Shown: one piece after another, positions 1-11,966 of the stretch
How the letters are laid out: every line of letters begins with the position of its first letter
Position numbering within the stretch: position 1 is the stretch's first letter
Assembly: GCF_026212465.1 (NCBI RefSeq)
Contig: NC_080059.1
Location: 7,079,811-7,143,810, forward strand
Direction of reading: 5' to 3'
Length of the DNA: 64,000 nucleotides
Source of the DNA: Amaranthus tricolor
Lineage: Eukaryota > Streptophyta > Magnoliopsida > Caryophyllales > Amaranthaceae
Program-made: the position numbers and the translations under genes
The notes under the pieces: model-generated
The model's database searches: none
The model's input: the letters and a program-made list of their open reading frames with translations, nothing else
What the model was told of the DNA's origin: nothing

Positions 1-1258
1 TATGACATAAGGATTATTAGTATTATTTTTTTGTAATTTTTAGTGTTGCACTGTTAGAGATATTAAGACTTTAATATATGTCTTAGTAAACTTTTCCAAA
101 TAAAATGGAACAAAGTCATTGAAACGAAAGGAGTATAATATTTATACTTAATTTTACGTTATACTTTATAAATAACTTAACTTTAAGATTAAATTTAATA
201 AATAATTCATAAAATGAAAAGAAGGTAATGATCATTACAGCTTTAGAGTTTAATTAAAATTAACAAATTTTCTTTATCATTCATTACTTTACATTTAGAA
301 TTTAATCTAAAAATTGAAAAACAATTAATATTTTATATAATTATCTTAACTTTCCAATAAAGAATAAATAGTAAACTAATAAAATATAATTTAACTTTTA
401 TGTTTCCAAAACAAAAGTATATAACCCTTATTAATGTATATATCATTATCCTTAAAAGAAATTATAGTTATTTTTTAAAAAAGGAATAAAAATAGTTATT
501 TTTTATTAGTCAAGTAAGTTATGTAATAATAAGAAGTAATAATAAGAAATTAATTAGAAAAAATTATGTGGAGTAGCTTATGTAGTGCCTTCGTGTCAAA
601 AGTAGGTCGCTGACTTGCACGTCATGTTTTGTCATGGGTCATGCGGGTTGCCCCGAACCAAGAGTGAGTCGTCTCCATGCCATCCATAGCCCAACTGTAG
701 CACCCACCCCACCCCACCAATTCTTTCATTTCTTGGATACAATTTATTTAACAAAACATGAGTGTTTAACATCAAAATGAGGTCACCCACAAGCTCAACC
801 CTTCTTCCTCCCCCAACTCCCTAGAACTAACTTGGAAACTTTCCTCTTTCCATCATTTTTCTTCTTCAATCTCCCTAAATTCTTCCTAGATCTTCCTTAA
901 TTCTCCCACTCAACCTTTTCTCTCTTTCAATTCCCAATTTCTTCTCAAATATTACTTCCTCTTGTTCAACAAACAACAGAGAATCACATACTTTTTTTTT
1001 CTTTCTACGGTATCAGTCCTTCTTTAGAAGATCACTTCTCCAGATCCAAAAACTTTATTTTTTGTAATTCAGGTAATTTCTTCACTTAATTCAATTGTTT
1101 CAATTTCGATAAATTGATATGTGTAAGAATTTATATGATTTTTTTGCACTTTTGATTGGTGGGTCAACCCCAGTTAGGATCATTCTGGGTTCAATTCAAA
1201 TTGGCCCATCAATTTTTGGTTTTTGATAATTGTAAGATTGAAGTCAATTTCAATTCAA
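1..1258 (+). promoter_or_regulatory. Upstream region and 5' leader of the MUB gene
   Basis: No coding potential is seen here. The first 560 bases are very AT-rich. Around 590-720 the composition rises in GC and includes a bZIP-like core, CACGTCA, near 619. A pyrimidine-rich stretch (about 800-1000, CTT/TCTC repeats) is typical of plant 5' leaders and is the probable transcription start zone. A possible leader intron may begin at the CAG|GT near 1070; its acceptor is not clear. No convincing TATA box was found. Confidence 0.4.
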
Positions 1259-4200
1259 ATGCCGGAAGAAGATCTGGTGGATATAAAGTTCAGGTTGTAC
1301 GATGGATCAGATATTGGTCCGTTTCGTTACTCATCTACTTCCACTATTGAGATGTTGAAAGAAAGAATTGTCTCTGAGTGGCCTAAAGGTTTGTCTTCTA
1401 TTAATTGTCCTGCTTTTAGTCATAATTATTTATTATTATGTTTTCTTAATGTGGAGATGGTACATCTCACTCAAATTACCCGTATATTTGGAGTATTTTT
1501 GTTGTAGAGTTATAGGCGAATATAGAGACTTAGTTTCTCGAGTAGGTGTATAGAAGTATGAACTTTTATTGCCCGGTTTATGAGGGGCAGCAGGGGGTGG
1601 AGCTAAAATACAAGATCATTTTTCAGGCCTTTTGGGGCCTAAAACAAGTAATTAGACTAAAGCAAAGTAATGGGAAATAATATTTGAGGCCCTCGATTTA
1701 GGTGGCCTGTGTACTCGCAAACCTTGTTCATATCCGGATGTTCACAAGGGTAGTGGACTGAATTTTGGGGTTTCCATTTTCTAGTTTCTAAACTATACAA
1801 TTATATTTACAATAGGTTTTTGGATAATTCAAGTTTGATTATTGCAGACTTGCAGTTGTTGAATATATGGTTGTTTAATATTAGTAGCATTAGTTTTTTA
1901 GCTTTGTATTGAAGAGAAGCATAATTTCGATAATTAGCAATCCTTTTACAAGTATATGGGGACAAACGATTGCAATGACATTCCTTATTGATGAGTGAAT
2001 AGTGATTGTTCGTAGAAGCTTCCATTCATATTTTCTGTGATCTTATGTGTACAAGTTGGACAAGATGGGGAAAGAATAGTTCAGCCATTTGTTTTAGCTT
2101 AGATATGAAGAGGGATGAACATTTTTACGAGTTCTTTTGTTGTTTTGAACTGTACTCCTCCCTCCCCCCTACCCTTGTGCACCTTGTTAGAAATTGACCT
2201 TGTTTTGCATATTTAGAATTTGAGATGCAGCCTTTCTCTCTAAAATTAAGTTTCTATCCCTTTTTGGAAGTTTGTAAGATTAAAGACACATTTATTTTGT
2301 AGCATTAAATTACATGTATATTTGAAGTATTTTTGCTATTGAATTATATTTTAATAGAGGAGTTGGTCTTGCATGGATTAAGTGCATACTAAAATAGTGT
2401 GCACCAACCTAAAATTAAAGGAGTGTGACTTAAGGAGTGTAATTAGGTGGAGTGGAGGTGAGGAGGGTGAACTTGTGAATGGATGATTTAAGAAGGGTGC
2501 ACACTAAAAATAATGTAGACAATTCCATTTTAGACTTACACTGAATAGAGTGATTTAGTTTCTCATGTTGGTGTATAGGAGAATGCATTTTTATTACCCA
2601 GTTATATAGGAATAAATTTTGGGGTTTTTTCCGCGTTGTAGTTTTTTGAACTATTTAACTATATTTCCAGTATGTTTTTGGATAAATCAAATTTGCTTGT
2701 TGCCGTTGTTGATTATTTTGATTGCTACTTGCAGCATTAGTTTGTTGGTTTTGCATCAAATGGAAGCTAACTACTCCCTATGTCCGGTTTGAATTTTTGC
2801 AAAGAGAAAGTGGGAGTTTTTGAAGAAAAAAGTTGATATTGGTAATAAATGAAGAGAGAAAATGAATTGTGTTGATGAAATTAAAAGAGAGTTAAATGTA
2901 TGGATGAGATTAAAAGAAAGTAGTGGGCCATTATCTAAAAATAGAAATGATGCAAAACAAGTGGGACGGATCAAAATGACTATTGATGCAAAATAAGCGG
3001 GACGGAGGGAGTATTCATTTACAAGTATATGGGTGCAAATATTTGGAAGGATGTTTTTTCTTGATCAATGCTTGTTCATAGCAGCTTGCGTAGTTTCATT
3101 CATACTATTCGTCCCCTTATTTGCACAATTTAGACAAGATATCAAAAGAGGGGTTCGGGAATTTGTTTTAGCTTAGTTAGGTAGAGAGTTGAACATTTTC
3201 TAGGGACTATAATAAGACATTTTTTGAGCTTTTTCAATATTGAAGAAACCAAAGGAAGAAAATAGAAATGATTAAAAACCTAGAAGAAAAGCAAAGAAGA
3301 TATGCACAACAAAGAAGACAGAAGAAGAGGAAAAAAAAAAAAAAGCTATCTAATGTTGGTGAAGGCACTTAGAGAGAAGTCCGCTTCTTTGGGACTCAAA
3401 GCAAATATATTTCTTCTCTTTCTCCTTTTCAAAAACAAGAGAAAATTCCTTTTCCCTTTTATTCTTTATGTGAATAAGACAACTCTTTTTTGTCTAATTT
3501 TTCAGTTACATAATTAGAAAAGTTGTATCCTCGAATTAGCCTGAAGTACAAAAATCGCACATATCTTGCCTAGTCAAGCGAAGCAATTTTCAGGAACCTC
3601 TCTTGGAGGCGCACTTTTTTAAAACTAAGCATGTAGTCCTCACCCCTTGTGCACCATGTTTAGAATTTAACTTTGTTTTTGCATATGTGGATTAATTTAT
3701 GCAACCTTTTCTGTCTAAAACTGTTTCTATTTGGGAAGTTGCTAGGATTGAACAGGCATTAATTCTGTTTAGGAGATGTAGTTTAGCAACATTTGTCGTA
3801 GCCTTGTATGGTTATTGATTGTGTTTTTGAATTCTTCTTTTCTTGGTGTAGCTAGTAGGTTTTCTGTTTGTGTAGTCTAAAGTATTTATGTTCCTTTGTA
3901 ACATTGCTTAGGAAAAACTGTTTTACCAAAAGTAGCAAATGAAATCAAATTGATAAACTATGGTAAGATATTGGAGAACAATAGAACTGTTGGCCAGTGC
4001 CGGGCACCTTTTGGTGAGCTTGCTGGAGGAGCCATGGTTATGCATGTTGTCGTACAGCCATCTCAAGCAAAAACTAAAGCAGGTATTTACATTTTTTTGG
4101 TTTTGTTTATGATGGTTTGGTTTGCTGTTGATGTATGATTTTATGTTTCCTGGAGATCTTATTGTCTGCATAAGATACTGCATGCCATAATGTCTTAAAA

Positions 4201-5179
4201 TCTGATATATAAGATAATTTGCATGAGTTCCACCAGATGAGATTGTTGCCATCTATTGAAACGGAAATATGTGTTTTCGTAATTGTTATATGATGTTTTC
4301 TTGTTCTGGCAAATAATATTTACCCTTTGGGCACTATTTTCTTTCCCTTATATCCAAAGGAAGGAAACGGCATCCTCCATTTTCCCCACATTATTTCCCT
4401 CTAACTAGTTGCTATTTGAAGAACAACATTCCATCACTTGAATGTCATTTTTTTTCAACTCTCCTACACTTCCCATTCTTCCAATAGAGCACTTACCTAT
4501 CTCTCTTATGCGCTACCTTTTGCTCTAATAGAAAAAAAACTGCTAACTTGAAACATGTTTTTTAAAATTTTATGCTGTTGAGTTATGCTTGATGAGAAAA
4601 TTCCAAATTTATTAGTATGTTTAGTTGAGATTATTATCTTATGTCTATTATTACGTCTAGTGATATAATTTGTGTTTTGATTTTAAACTCGGGTAAGCCT
4701 TTTTATTAGGGGTGGGATGTCTTGTAGGGCATGTGAATGATGTTAGAACACGTCGTTTATTTGGTAGTGCAAATTGCAAGATCTATGGAGTATTGCCTGC
4801 CTGAACTGCGGTGCTGCAGTTGTTTAACGCATGCCCCATACGACTAAATAAAGCAACAAGTGTTCTTTATTCTCTAGTATTGAACAGAACCCAAGTTCTC
4901 ATTTTTGTAGCTTTTACTCTGAATCATGATTGTTGACATTGAATGGTTAAGCCTCAAGATGTGTAAGTCGTAACATGTCTATTTAAAGATTTTTTGTCTT
5001 CTGGCATGCATCAGATGCACAAATATAGTTAACTTTATTCCTTCGGTGGATCAGTCTTGAGAGTCTTTTATCTGAATTTGCTATATCCTTAACATCGAGT
5101 TCATCATCTATTATTGTTCTGAGCAGAAAAGAAGATTGAAGAGTCGAAGAAATTTGTTTGCTCTTGCTCGATTATGTAG
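1259..5179 (+). CDS. MUB: Membrane-anchored ubiquitin-fold protein (MUB)
   Basis: Three coding exons, 1259-1388, 3912-4082 and 5127-5179, all with GT-AG borders and compatible phases, give 117 residues, the usual MUB length. Exon 1 begins MPEEDLVDIKFRLYDGSDIG, the first strands of the ubiquitin fold. Exon 2 carries the rest of the fold (LINYGKILENN, RAPFGELAGG, MHVVVQP). Exon 3 encodes a short linker and the end CSCSIM: a CaaX box for prenylation with a nearby second cysteine that could be palmitoylated. MUBs have no C-terminal Gly-Gly, so they are not conjugated; they sit on the plasma membrane and bind a subset of E2 ubiquitin-conjugating enzymes. The start was chosen because it opens the family N-terminus in frame; an upstream ATG at 1223 adds an unrelated extension. 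Intron 1 (2.5 kb) contains one clear and one possible MITE. Family assignment is firm; which MUB paralogue it is was not resolved. Confidence 0.93.
2379..2521. mobile_element. Possible MITE in MUB intron 1
   Basis: The two ends are imperfect inverted repeats of about 24 bases sharing the core GTGTGCACC (left end near 2379-2404, right end near 2497-2521). No clean target duplication was recognised, and the superfamily is not assigned. Confidence 0.3.
2774..3011. mobile_element. Stowaway-like MITE in MUB intron 1
   Basis: The element starts CTCCCTATGTCC and ends GGGACGGAGGGAG, which is the common plant Stowaway (Tc1/mariner) terminal inverted repeat. It is flanked by TA on both sides (2772-2773 and 3012-3013), the expected target duplication. 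Length is 238 bp, with no coding capacity. Confidence 0.75.
4748..4860. mobile_element. Possible small MITE in MUB intron 2
   Basis: The left end (near 4750-4770) and the reverse complement of the right end (near 4838-4858) are alike over roughly 20 bases, both reading close to GTTTATTTGGTCGT. The segment between has higher GC than the intron around it. No target duplication was confirmed, so this stays tentative. Confidence 0.25.
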
Positions 5180-6677
5180 ACCCAGTACCATCAAATAGGT
5201 GGATATTGTGCATTAAGAATTGGAAGCTGGAGTTTGCAGAAGCTTATTTAAAAAGCCATCCTTTCTTTTTTATGCTGTGTCGGAATTCAGATTGAGCTTT
5301 ATCACAGCAAGTTTTATACCGCTCTGGCCTCCTAATTTCTTGGAACGTTTTTTTTCTTTTTTGATGTATGAGTAACACGAAGCTGTATAGAGCTATTTGC
5401 TGTAATGGAAAACCACAATCAACTGAAGAATATATGCCCACTGTTTGTGTGACTGATTCTATGATAAAACCGTGTTATTTTTCGTTTTGGGGAACAAAAA
5501 ATTGAGTTTACAGATTCATTTGATTCTATACACCTTATAAAGGAGATGTCAGTTAGTTGTCGAGACTACGGAACTGAGATTACGAGTGGTGATACTGGCT
5601 GGTGAGGGGCGAGAGTTGAAGAGCTTTGTTAACATGAAAAGCCAAATTGAAAGTGTTGTACAATTTCTCTTGTTTCATTTTATCTCTTTTTAGTCCTTTC
5701 CTTCCCCTTTTGCAAGCCAGACAGACCTCAAGTCTTGTTCCATTATCAGTGATAATCGTTTTGTGATGTCGATATTGAAAATTTTGGCTATTGGTTGTTG
5801 GCTTTTCTAAGACGTGTTTGATTCCAAAGGGAGCTTTTGATAAGCTCATCACTTCACTATCTGCAAAATATTGGAAAAAACCTTGTTAAAACATTGAAAC
5901 ATTATAGGCATAGCACCTATGATTGTGGGTTGTTATTGTTATAAATAAAGAAATGGGTAATAATAAGACTAATTGGTGGTCTAAAAGTACTTGTCCACTT
6001 CTTTTCTTGATACCCCATCCTTCTCTAAAAAAATAGCTTTATTTGACCAATATGTGTGCAAACATTTCAAGTTATTTATAGTCATTAATTTAATATTTCA
6101 AATAAGTTAGGCTTTGTGAGGGGAGAAAAAGATAAAAATAAAGGATAATTCTAGTATTTCGCATAAGGTAGGATTCGAATAGGGGTTTTCGTTTTCTGAA
6201 AGAGGCAGACAAACCATACCTCACAGATGTTCTATTTATTAAGCCACAAACACTTTTTGGTCTCCGTGAGGGCATACATACCCTTGTTCCTTCAAGGAGA
6301 GGGCAAGGAGAAATGTGCGCATGCAAATAATCTCACAAAGATAAGTTCCTGTAAAAATAAGGAGAAAGTAACAATATGTCTGAAAAGACACCTGCAAATT
6401 ACGATAACATTTTAAGTTAAAATCAGGCTATTATTTGGAGATAAAAGGAGTACTTAGCCGTAAAGATTGACTTTTTTAAAGAGTATGATTAGATTTTTTT
6501 TTTTAATTGAGAAACATAATTAGTTGAAGTTTAAGACAATAGAAATCTTAATATCTTGTACAACTCATTCCATGATTTCATCAAATAAGAGTCAAATTCA
6601 GATGTTAACACAAAAGAAATACTTGACCTTGCATTATAATCCCTTTCTTCTTGTAATTTCCAGTTCCACAAGCCATA
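5180..6677. other. 3' flank of MUB and intergenic DNA before the ankyrin gene
   Basis: It holds the 3' untranslated region of MUB (probably to about 5.5-5.9 kb) and a tRNA-like SINE candidate on the minus strand (listed separately). No other gene is seen. The last 50 bases before 6678 are the short leader of the ankyrin gene. Confidence 0.5.
6105..6255 (-). mobile_element. tRNA-derived SINE candidate
   Basis: Read on the minus strand, 6247-6229 resembles a tRNA A box (TGGCTTAATAAATAGAACA) and 6180-6171 gives a good B box (ATTCGAATCC), with spacing close to that of a tRNA. It does not fold as an intact tRNA. The downstream part is T/A-rich, as expected of a SINE tail. No target duplication was identified. 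Confidence 0.4.
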
Positions 6678-8613
6678 ATGTCTTCAGAAGAGCTTACATA
6701 TGCAGTCCAAAATGGAGATTTAGAGTTTTTGAGAAATTGTGTAGCTTCTAATAAACCCAATGAACACTACTTCAAACTAACAAAGGAAAAAAGCAACATA
6801 TTCCACCTTGCTGTATGTTCAAACAGACTAGATTTCATAAAAGAAGCAATCAAAATATTACCTTTTAAAACCATACAAAATATCTTCTTGGATCAATCCA
6901 ATGAACAAGAAATGAACCCTCTTCATTTTGCTGCTGTGACAGGCAATATTGAGATTGTAAAGCTGATTTTAGATGTGTACAGACTATCCCCACCATTACC
7001 AGATATTCCTGAAAGGCCATGGTTAGCTAAGACTGTTGATGGGGCCAGCCCATGTCATTTTGCTATTGGGCTGGGTCATGAGGCTTGTGGGTTGGAGATT
7101 TGGAGGATGGATATGGAGAATCTTTCGGACATTCTGGTTAATGATGGGTCATCTTTGCTTGGGCATGCTGTTGAAAAAGGGTTTACTAAAATGGCTTTGG
7201 AGATGTTGAGGTCTCCCTTTTGTGTTAGATGTACACATTCTAATGGGTACACTGCTTTGCATTATGTTGCACATTGCTCATCAGGATCAAGTATGTCTTA
7301 ATGTCACATGATTTGCTAATCATCTCACGAATTGTGAATTGAGAAAAGTGAATTATGGTTGGTTTTAGGTTATTTTTGAGCCATTTTGAGTGACTTGCGA
7401 ACTCAAAAGGCAAATTAACTAGCGAATTATGTTTCACTGTATGCAACCACCTATGACTTTGATACCCGAATTAATGCGTCCTCCGTGCCAAATTATAAGA
7501 ACCATATTGATTTTATTGTTTGTATTTATTTGTATGTTTTTGTTTAGTTATAGGGGTGTTTTTATCTGTTGAGGTTTTTTTCCTTTTTTTTTCTGAGGAG
7601 CCATCTATGAATCTTTCTCGAGACGAAGAACTCTTTGGCCGCCCTCACCTTTATGGGTATGAGCTGTCGTCGTTCTTCCTTCCCCAGACCCTGATCATAA
7701 CTAATCCTATGACCAGGATACACTAATTATGATGACGATGATGATATTGATTTTATTGTTCTTTAATAATATTTATTTTAAGAATTAGTTCAAATCCAAA
7801 ATTGAATTTCATTGATTTGCCAAACATTAAATTTGGGTCAATTCTAAATTTTCAAATAAAATCAATCATTCCCAAGCATAGCATTAAAGAATTTAAGTTT
7901 AAAAATAATAATTATAATAATTTCACTTCCTATTTTCCAAAAAATAGTTAGAATACAAAGTATTATACGTTGGAAACATAACTTACATATGATCTCACAT
8001 CGAAGAATTAGAAAGATATTAATTAACATATAAATTTGATGGGTGTGCAATTAACTCTTCTCTTATGCGTATCTTGTTGTATATAAGTCCAATAACAAAT
8101 TTATCAGTAGAGATTGTTAACAAAAAAGAACATGATGCAAATATTTTCTTGATTTCAGAGGAAGAAATATGTAGAAGATTGCTTGAAAGAGATCCAGAGC
8201 AAATTACACAAAAAACCATAGACAAATTTCCAGTGCTTCATTATTGGGCAATACAAAATAAGTTGTGGCCTTTTGAAGTACTCCTAAGGAGCGATGACAT
8301 TGTTCCTAATGTAAGGAAAATATTTGTAGACTTAATGTCTTCAATTGATGATAAAAATGGGTTCACCCCTCTTCATATATTGGCCGTACAAGATAGCTCA
8401 AGTGAAGAAAATGTAGAAATAGCCAAACTTCTTATAGAGACTTGCAAACAAGAAGTAGAATCATCACAAATGTCAAGAACCTTAGAAGACATCATGTATC
8501 CATGGTTAATGGAGGATAATAAGGGATTTACACCTTTGTTTCATGCATTAGACAATAAAAAGAAAACCCAATCCTTCGCTATCTTTTTCATTTTATCGCC
8601 ACCCTTCAAATAA
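6678..8613 (+). CDS. ACD6/ITN1-type ankyrin-repeat protein, 3'-truncated (probable gene fragment)
   Basis: Exon 1 is 6678-7290 and exon 2 starts at 8159 (acceptor TTTCAG); joining them keeps the frame through the ankyrin array. The product would be 355 residues to the stop at 8611. Ankyrin signatures are visible: NIFHLAVCSNRLDFIKEA, NPLHFAAVTGNIEIVKLIL, YTALHYVAH, KFPVLHYWAIQ, GFTPLHILAVQ and GFTPLFHAL. Proteins of this family (accelerated cell death 6 type) normally continue into a PGG domain with several membrane helices and act at membranes in defence and cell-death control. Here the ankyrin array breaks off near 8560 and runs into unrelated AT-rich repeat DNA, so the last 15-20 residues look like read-through rather than native sequence. 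No further exon with membrane segments is seen before the next gene. Best read as a truncated gene or pseudogene; regular splicing from an unseen exon cannot be excluded. Confidence 0.65.
7304..7442. repeat. Dispersed repeat, copy 1 (related to 54880-55025)
   Basis: This segment in the ankyrin intron resembles one in DEK intron 10. They share a left part (TGTCA.ATGATT followed by CGCGAATTG-like sequence) and a right part (GCAAATTA, then AATTATGTTWCACTGTA). The pair is most simply a small non-autonomous transposon family; the superfamily is not known to me. Confidence 0.4.
7504..7760 (+). mobile_element. 5'-truncated RTE-type LINE tail with perfect 17-bp target duplication
   Basis: The body is 7521-7743. 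It ends in a GATGACGATGATGAT tail and matches the 3' end of the longer LINE at 18080-19566 (shared CTTTCTCGAG, CTTTGGC, AGGATACACT and the GAT-repeat tail). The 17 bases at 7504-7520 are repeated exactly at 7744-7760, which marks target-primed insertion. It is too short to code. It lies inside the intron of the ankyrin gene in the sense orientation. Confidence 0.85.
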
Positions 8614-8681
8614 AATTACGAATTTGCCCCTGGACTTTAAAAAATTACAACTTTGCCACCCCTTAAAATTTCTTATTTATA

Positions 8682-8682
8682 C

Positions 8683-8714
<32 letters not shown>

Positions 8715-8786
8715 TTTCAAAATATAAATTAAATATAATAATTAAAACAAAAATAAAAATTTAATAATAATAATAATAACAATCAC

Positions 8787-8821
<35 letters not shown>

Positions 8822-8830
8822 TAATAATAT
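8682..8830. repeat. (AAT)n microsatellite, interrupted
   Basis: Two long AAT runs (about 8682-8714 and 8763-8829) are separated by AT-rich sequence. They lie just beyond the break in the ankyrin gene. Confidence 0.85.
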
Positions 8831-8928
8831 AAATAAAATTAATAATAATTTTAAAAAAAAGAAAAAAAAATACCCAGCCGCAGGAAAAACCGCGAGCCAA
8901 CTGCGGTTCAGTTGCAGAAAAATCGCGG

Positions 8929-9037
8929 CTATATCCACACTTCTGGCCTAAGTGGCTTTCGTGTGAGGGGCATGTTAGAGTATATAGTATATCCTAGAGC
9001 CTCAACCATTAGCTTAAGCATTTGGTTTAGTTGCTAA
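8929..9037 (+). mobile_element. TRIM-like short-LTR element, 3' remnant
   Basis: The piece has the internal 3' end (TATCCACACTTCTGGCC and the purine-rich GTGAGGGGCA) followed by an LTR beginning TGTTAGAGTATATAG and including CTCAACCATTAGCTTAAGC. The same order occurs at 36915-37333. The 5' LTR and primer-binding site are absent. Confidence 0.6.
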
Positions 9038-10497
9038 GGAAAAATCGTCTACAATTTACCTTTTTCGGTGAGAATCTAGATAAATGATTAAGCCTAAAAG
9101 GGGATTTTGTCTTTTTAAGAAAGAAATCAAATAGAAACTTTATGGCTCTAAAACCATGATAAAACAATAGAAAAGTATTTTAATGTTTTAAACAACTTTT
9201 GACTTTAATTTTAAGAATGAAATAGGAAATTTTTAATTATTAGTTAAAATCCAGGAATTGTATAATTGGATTTTTCATAAAATCGTAAAATGGGTTATAA
9301 TTCTACCTATAATTTTATACTAATTAAAATCATAGATTTTCAAACAAATTTACAATTCCACTTATAATTCAGATCGATCGTTTATTTTTAGATCGTAGGA
9401 TAGCATATTGGAATTGCAATTTCAATCACAATGTGAGGAAAGACTGAATAAAAAATTATTAAAAGTTGATAATATTAATCAAATTTACATTGAGATGAAA
9501 AAGAAATATTCTGCATAACTATGTTTTAACTTATTTAAAAAATTGAAAAATACTGATCTATTTTTATTTAACAGAATCGCAATTTAGTCATAAATTTAAA
9601 AATGTCGATTGTTTTAATTTTGAATATTTTTTTAAAAAATTGGCCAAGTCTTCATGTTGTTTTGACATAGCCATTTTACTATTTTAATTTTTCAAAGTTA
9701 ATTTAAAATTAAATAAGTCAACATTTATATAGTTGCTCTTACATTGCGATAACGTTAATTAAAAACAAGTTATATTAATTTATTTTTTAAATAATTTAAA
9801 ATCAATCGATCGATTTCAGCTTTTTTAATAATGCGCTTACATTGATTTAACCAAAATTAATCTTTTTTAATAATTGATTGAAATTTAATTTGATGGACGT
9901 TTCAAATTTGTATTTAGATTGTGTTGAACTTAACTAAAACGAAATTTAATTACATATAATTATTTATTTAAGTAATATAAAATGAAATAAATAAATTGAC
10001 AGTTTATATTTGACTTCTATTCGTTTTCGTTAATCAAAATTAATAAAAACAAAAACTTATATATTGCGTTTACGTAAGATAAGCGTTTATTTGTTAGATT
10101 TGAAAAAATAATTGAATTTAGAGATTTTTTTTATGAGATATAAGTAAATTAAAAATTTAGAAAAAAAAAAAGTTACATAACAATGAAAAAATATGGTAAA
10201 ATAATAATGCCCCTTTATCTCCAAATATATGGAGCAAAATGATTGAGATAGATGACTATTGTTTTTCATTACACTGAGCAAAATATAAATTTACTTCGTG
10301 AAGTAGTATTAATAGAAGTAGATGACCCACGTGTAACATTAAACAATCCAGTAAATAAAATAAGAGAATGAAAAAGCGAGTAAAATGGCGCAATCATCAA
10401 TCATTTCTAAATCTTTTTAGGCATTTTGCTATCTCTTTCCAATCAAATTAAATAAATCAAATCCATAAACAAAGTTATTGTTTCATTATATTTGTTA

Positions 10498-10751
10498 CTC
10501 CCTCCTATTCAGCTTAAATGTCCCATTTGACTTTTCACACTTGTCGAGGTAATATTTTAACCCTTAATATCTTAAATTATTCTTAACTAAAAATTATAAA
10601 AAGTTGATATTAATAATCCTTATATTGAGACGAATCAAACAAGATCCCACATGACTATGTTTTAACTTATAGATTAAAAGTAAAATACGAATTAAGAGTG
10701 ATAAGTGAATAGTGCCAAAAATCAAATAGGACATTTAAGCTAAATAGGAGG
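10498..10751. mobile_element. Stowaway-like MITE
   Basis: The left end reads CTCCCTCCTATTCAGCTTAA and the right end is its near-perfect inverse (TTAAGCTAAATAGGAGG). The inverted repeat extends over about 30 bases. TA flanks both ends (10496-10497 and 10752-10753). It has no coding capacity. Confidence 0.75.
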
Positions 10752-11173
10752 TATATGTTTTATTATATTTGTTATATTATATCTTTTCTTACATCTAAAC
10801 CGTTATATATAAAATAAGCTTGAAAAATTAATGTACTCTTAAGTCTAGTGTACTGAGTATTTCAGAACGAATAAAGAATAATAATTATTATTATAATAAT
10901 CAATCAATTTATTCCTTTCTTTTTATTTGTTCATTTTAAGTTTTTCATTTTTGAAGACATAAATTTAAATTTAATTTTTGGAGTGTATAATGAAATAAAA
11001 ATATATTCATATAAAATCTTGTTAGATTTATCTAAATACAAAAAATTCTTTTTACAATTTTTTATAATACCTACTTACAGATATTAAACTTAAAATTTAA
11101 AAGGTGTAGTATGGACAAATAAAAACAAAATTCTTGGGTATTCATTATTTCATATTGTCCGTGTAACTCTCCA

Positions 11174-11182
11174 TCTATAAAC
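11174..11182 (+). promoter_or_regulatory. TATA box of the TPD1-like gene
   Basis: TCTATAAAC lies in an AT-rich setting and is followed within 30 bases by a TCTCTCTCTTTC pyrimidine tract typical of plant transcription starts. This implies a leader of about 750 bases before the ATG at 11967, possibly with an intron that starts at GG|GTATGT near 11361. Confidence 0.55.
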
Positions 11183-11966
11183 CATACTTATCTCTCTCTT
11201 TCTGCATTTATGGCTTGCTAGAATTTATTCTCTCTAGAAACACAAACAAATCATCTGCAAAAACAACTTTCTTATATACTTGTCTTTCTCCCTTGATTCT
11301 TACCCTCTTTTTTGCTACTGCTTCTGCAACTCAGTCTCACCCTCTGCATTGTATTGTCGGGTATGTCCTTCTTTGAGGTTTTTCTGATTTAAGCATGGCA
11401 TAATCGCATTTCTGTTTCCAAAATTGCTTTTGTTTTCTTCGTTTTTACCTTACTTTTTGACGTTAGCTTTATGTTTTTAGAGTATTCAAAAATCTCGATG
11501 AAATCCTTTTTTTCTCTTGTTTAGGGTTTCGTAAACTTTCTGTATTCGTTGATTTGTTGCTGTCTTCCATGAGGTGTTGAACTTTGTTGTTTTTCTGTTT
11601 TCAACTTTTAGTTTTCCAAAAATACGCCGTCGATTGTGAGATTTTTCGTACTTCGTCTTAAGTCAAATCATTTTTTTCTACAGTAAATTTTTGATGTGAT
11701 TTCCGACCTCGTTTCTCGAGGTAGGAGTATTACAAATCTTCATTGCTTTGCTTTTATTTTTTCGAGGTTTTATATATTCATTTCAACCTCTCCTTTTTTT
11801 CCCTCTGTACTTATGTCTACTTTCTTTCTCCATCATCGTCGCTTCTTTACTCATCAAGCTTTTCTCCCTTTTTGAAGGTTTTTTGCTGAGTTAACTCGAT
11901 CCGAGATACGAGTTGTTCGTTCATTTGGTTGTTGATGTTCTCTGCTTTCGCACTACTACATCAACG

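Larger units (their letters stand above)
8614..11160. other. AT-rich intergenic region with microsatellite, TRIM remnant and MITE
   Basis: No gene was found. Contents: (AAT)n runs, a GC-richer scrap at 8870-8990, a TRIM LTR remnant (8929-9037), long AT-rich sequence of low complexity, a MITE at 10498-10751, then the proximal promoter of the TPD1-like gene. Confidence 0.5.
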
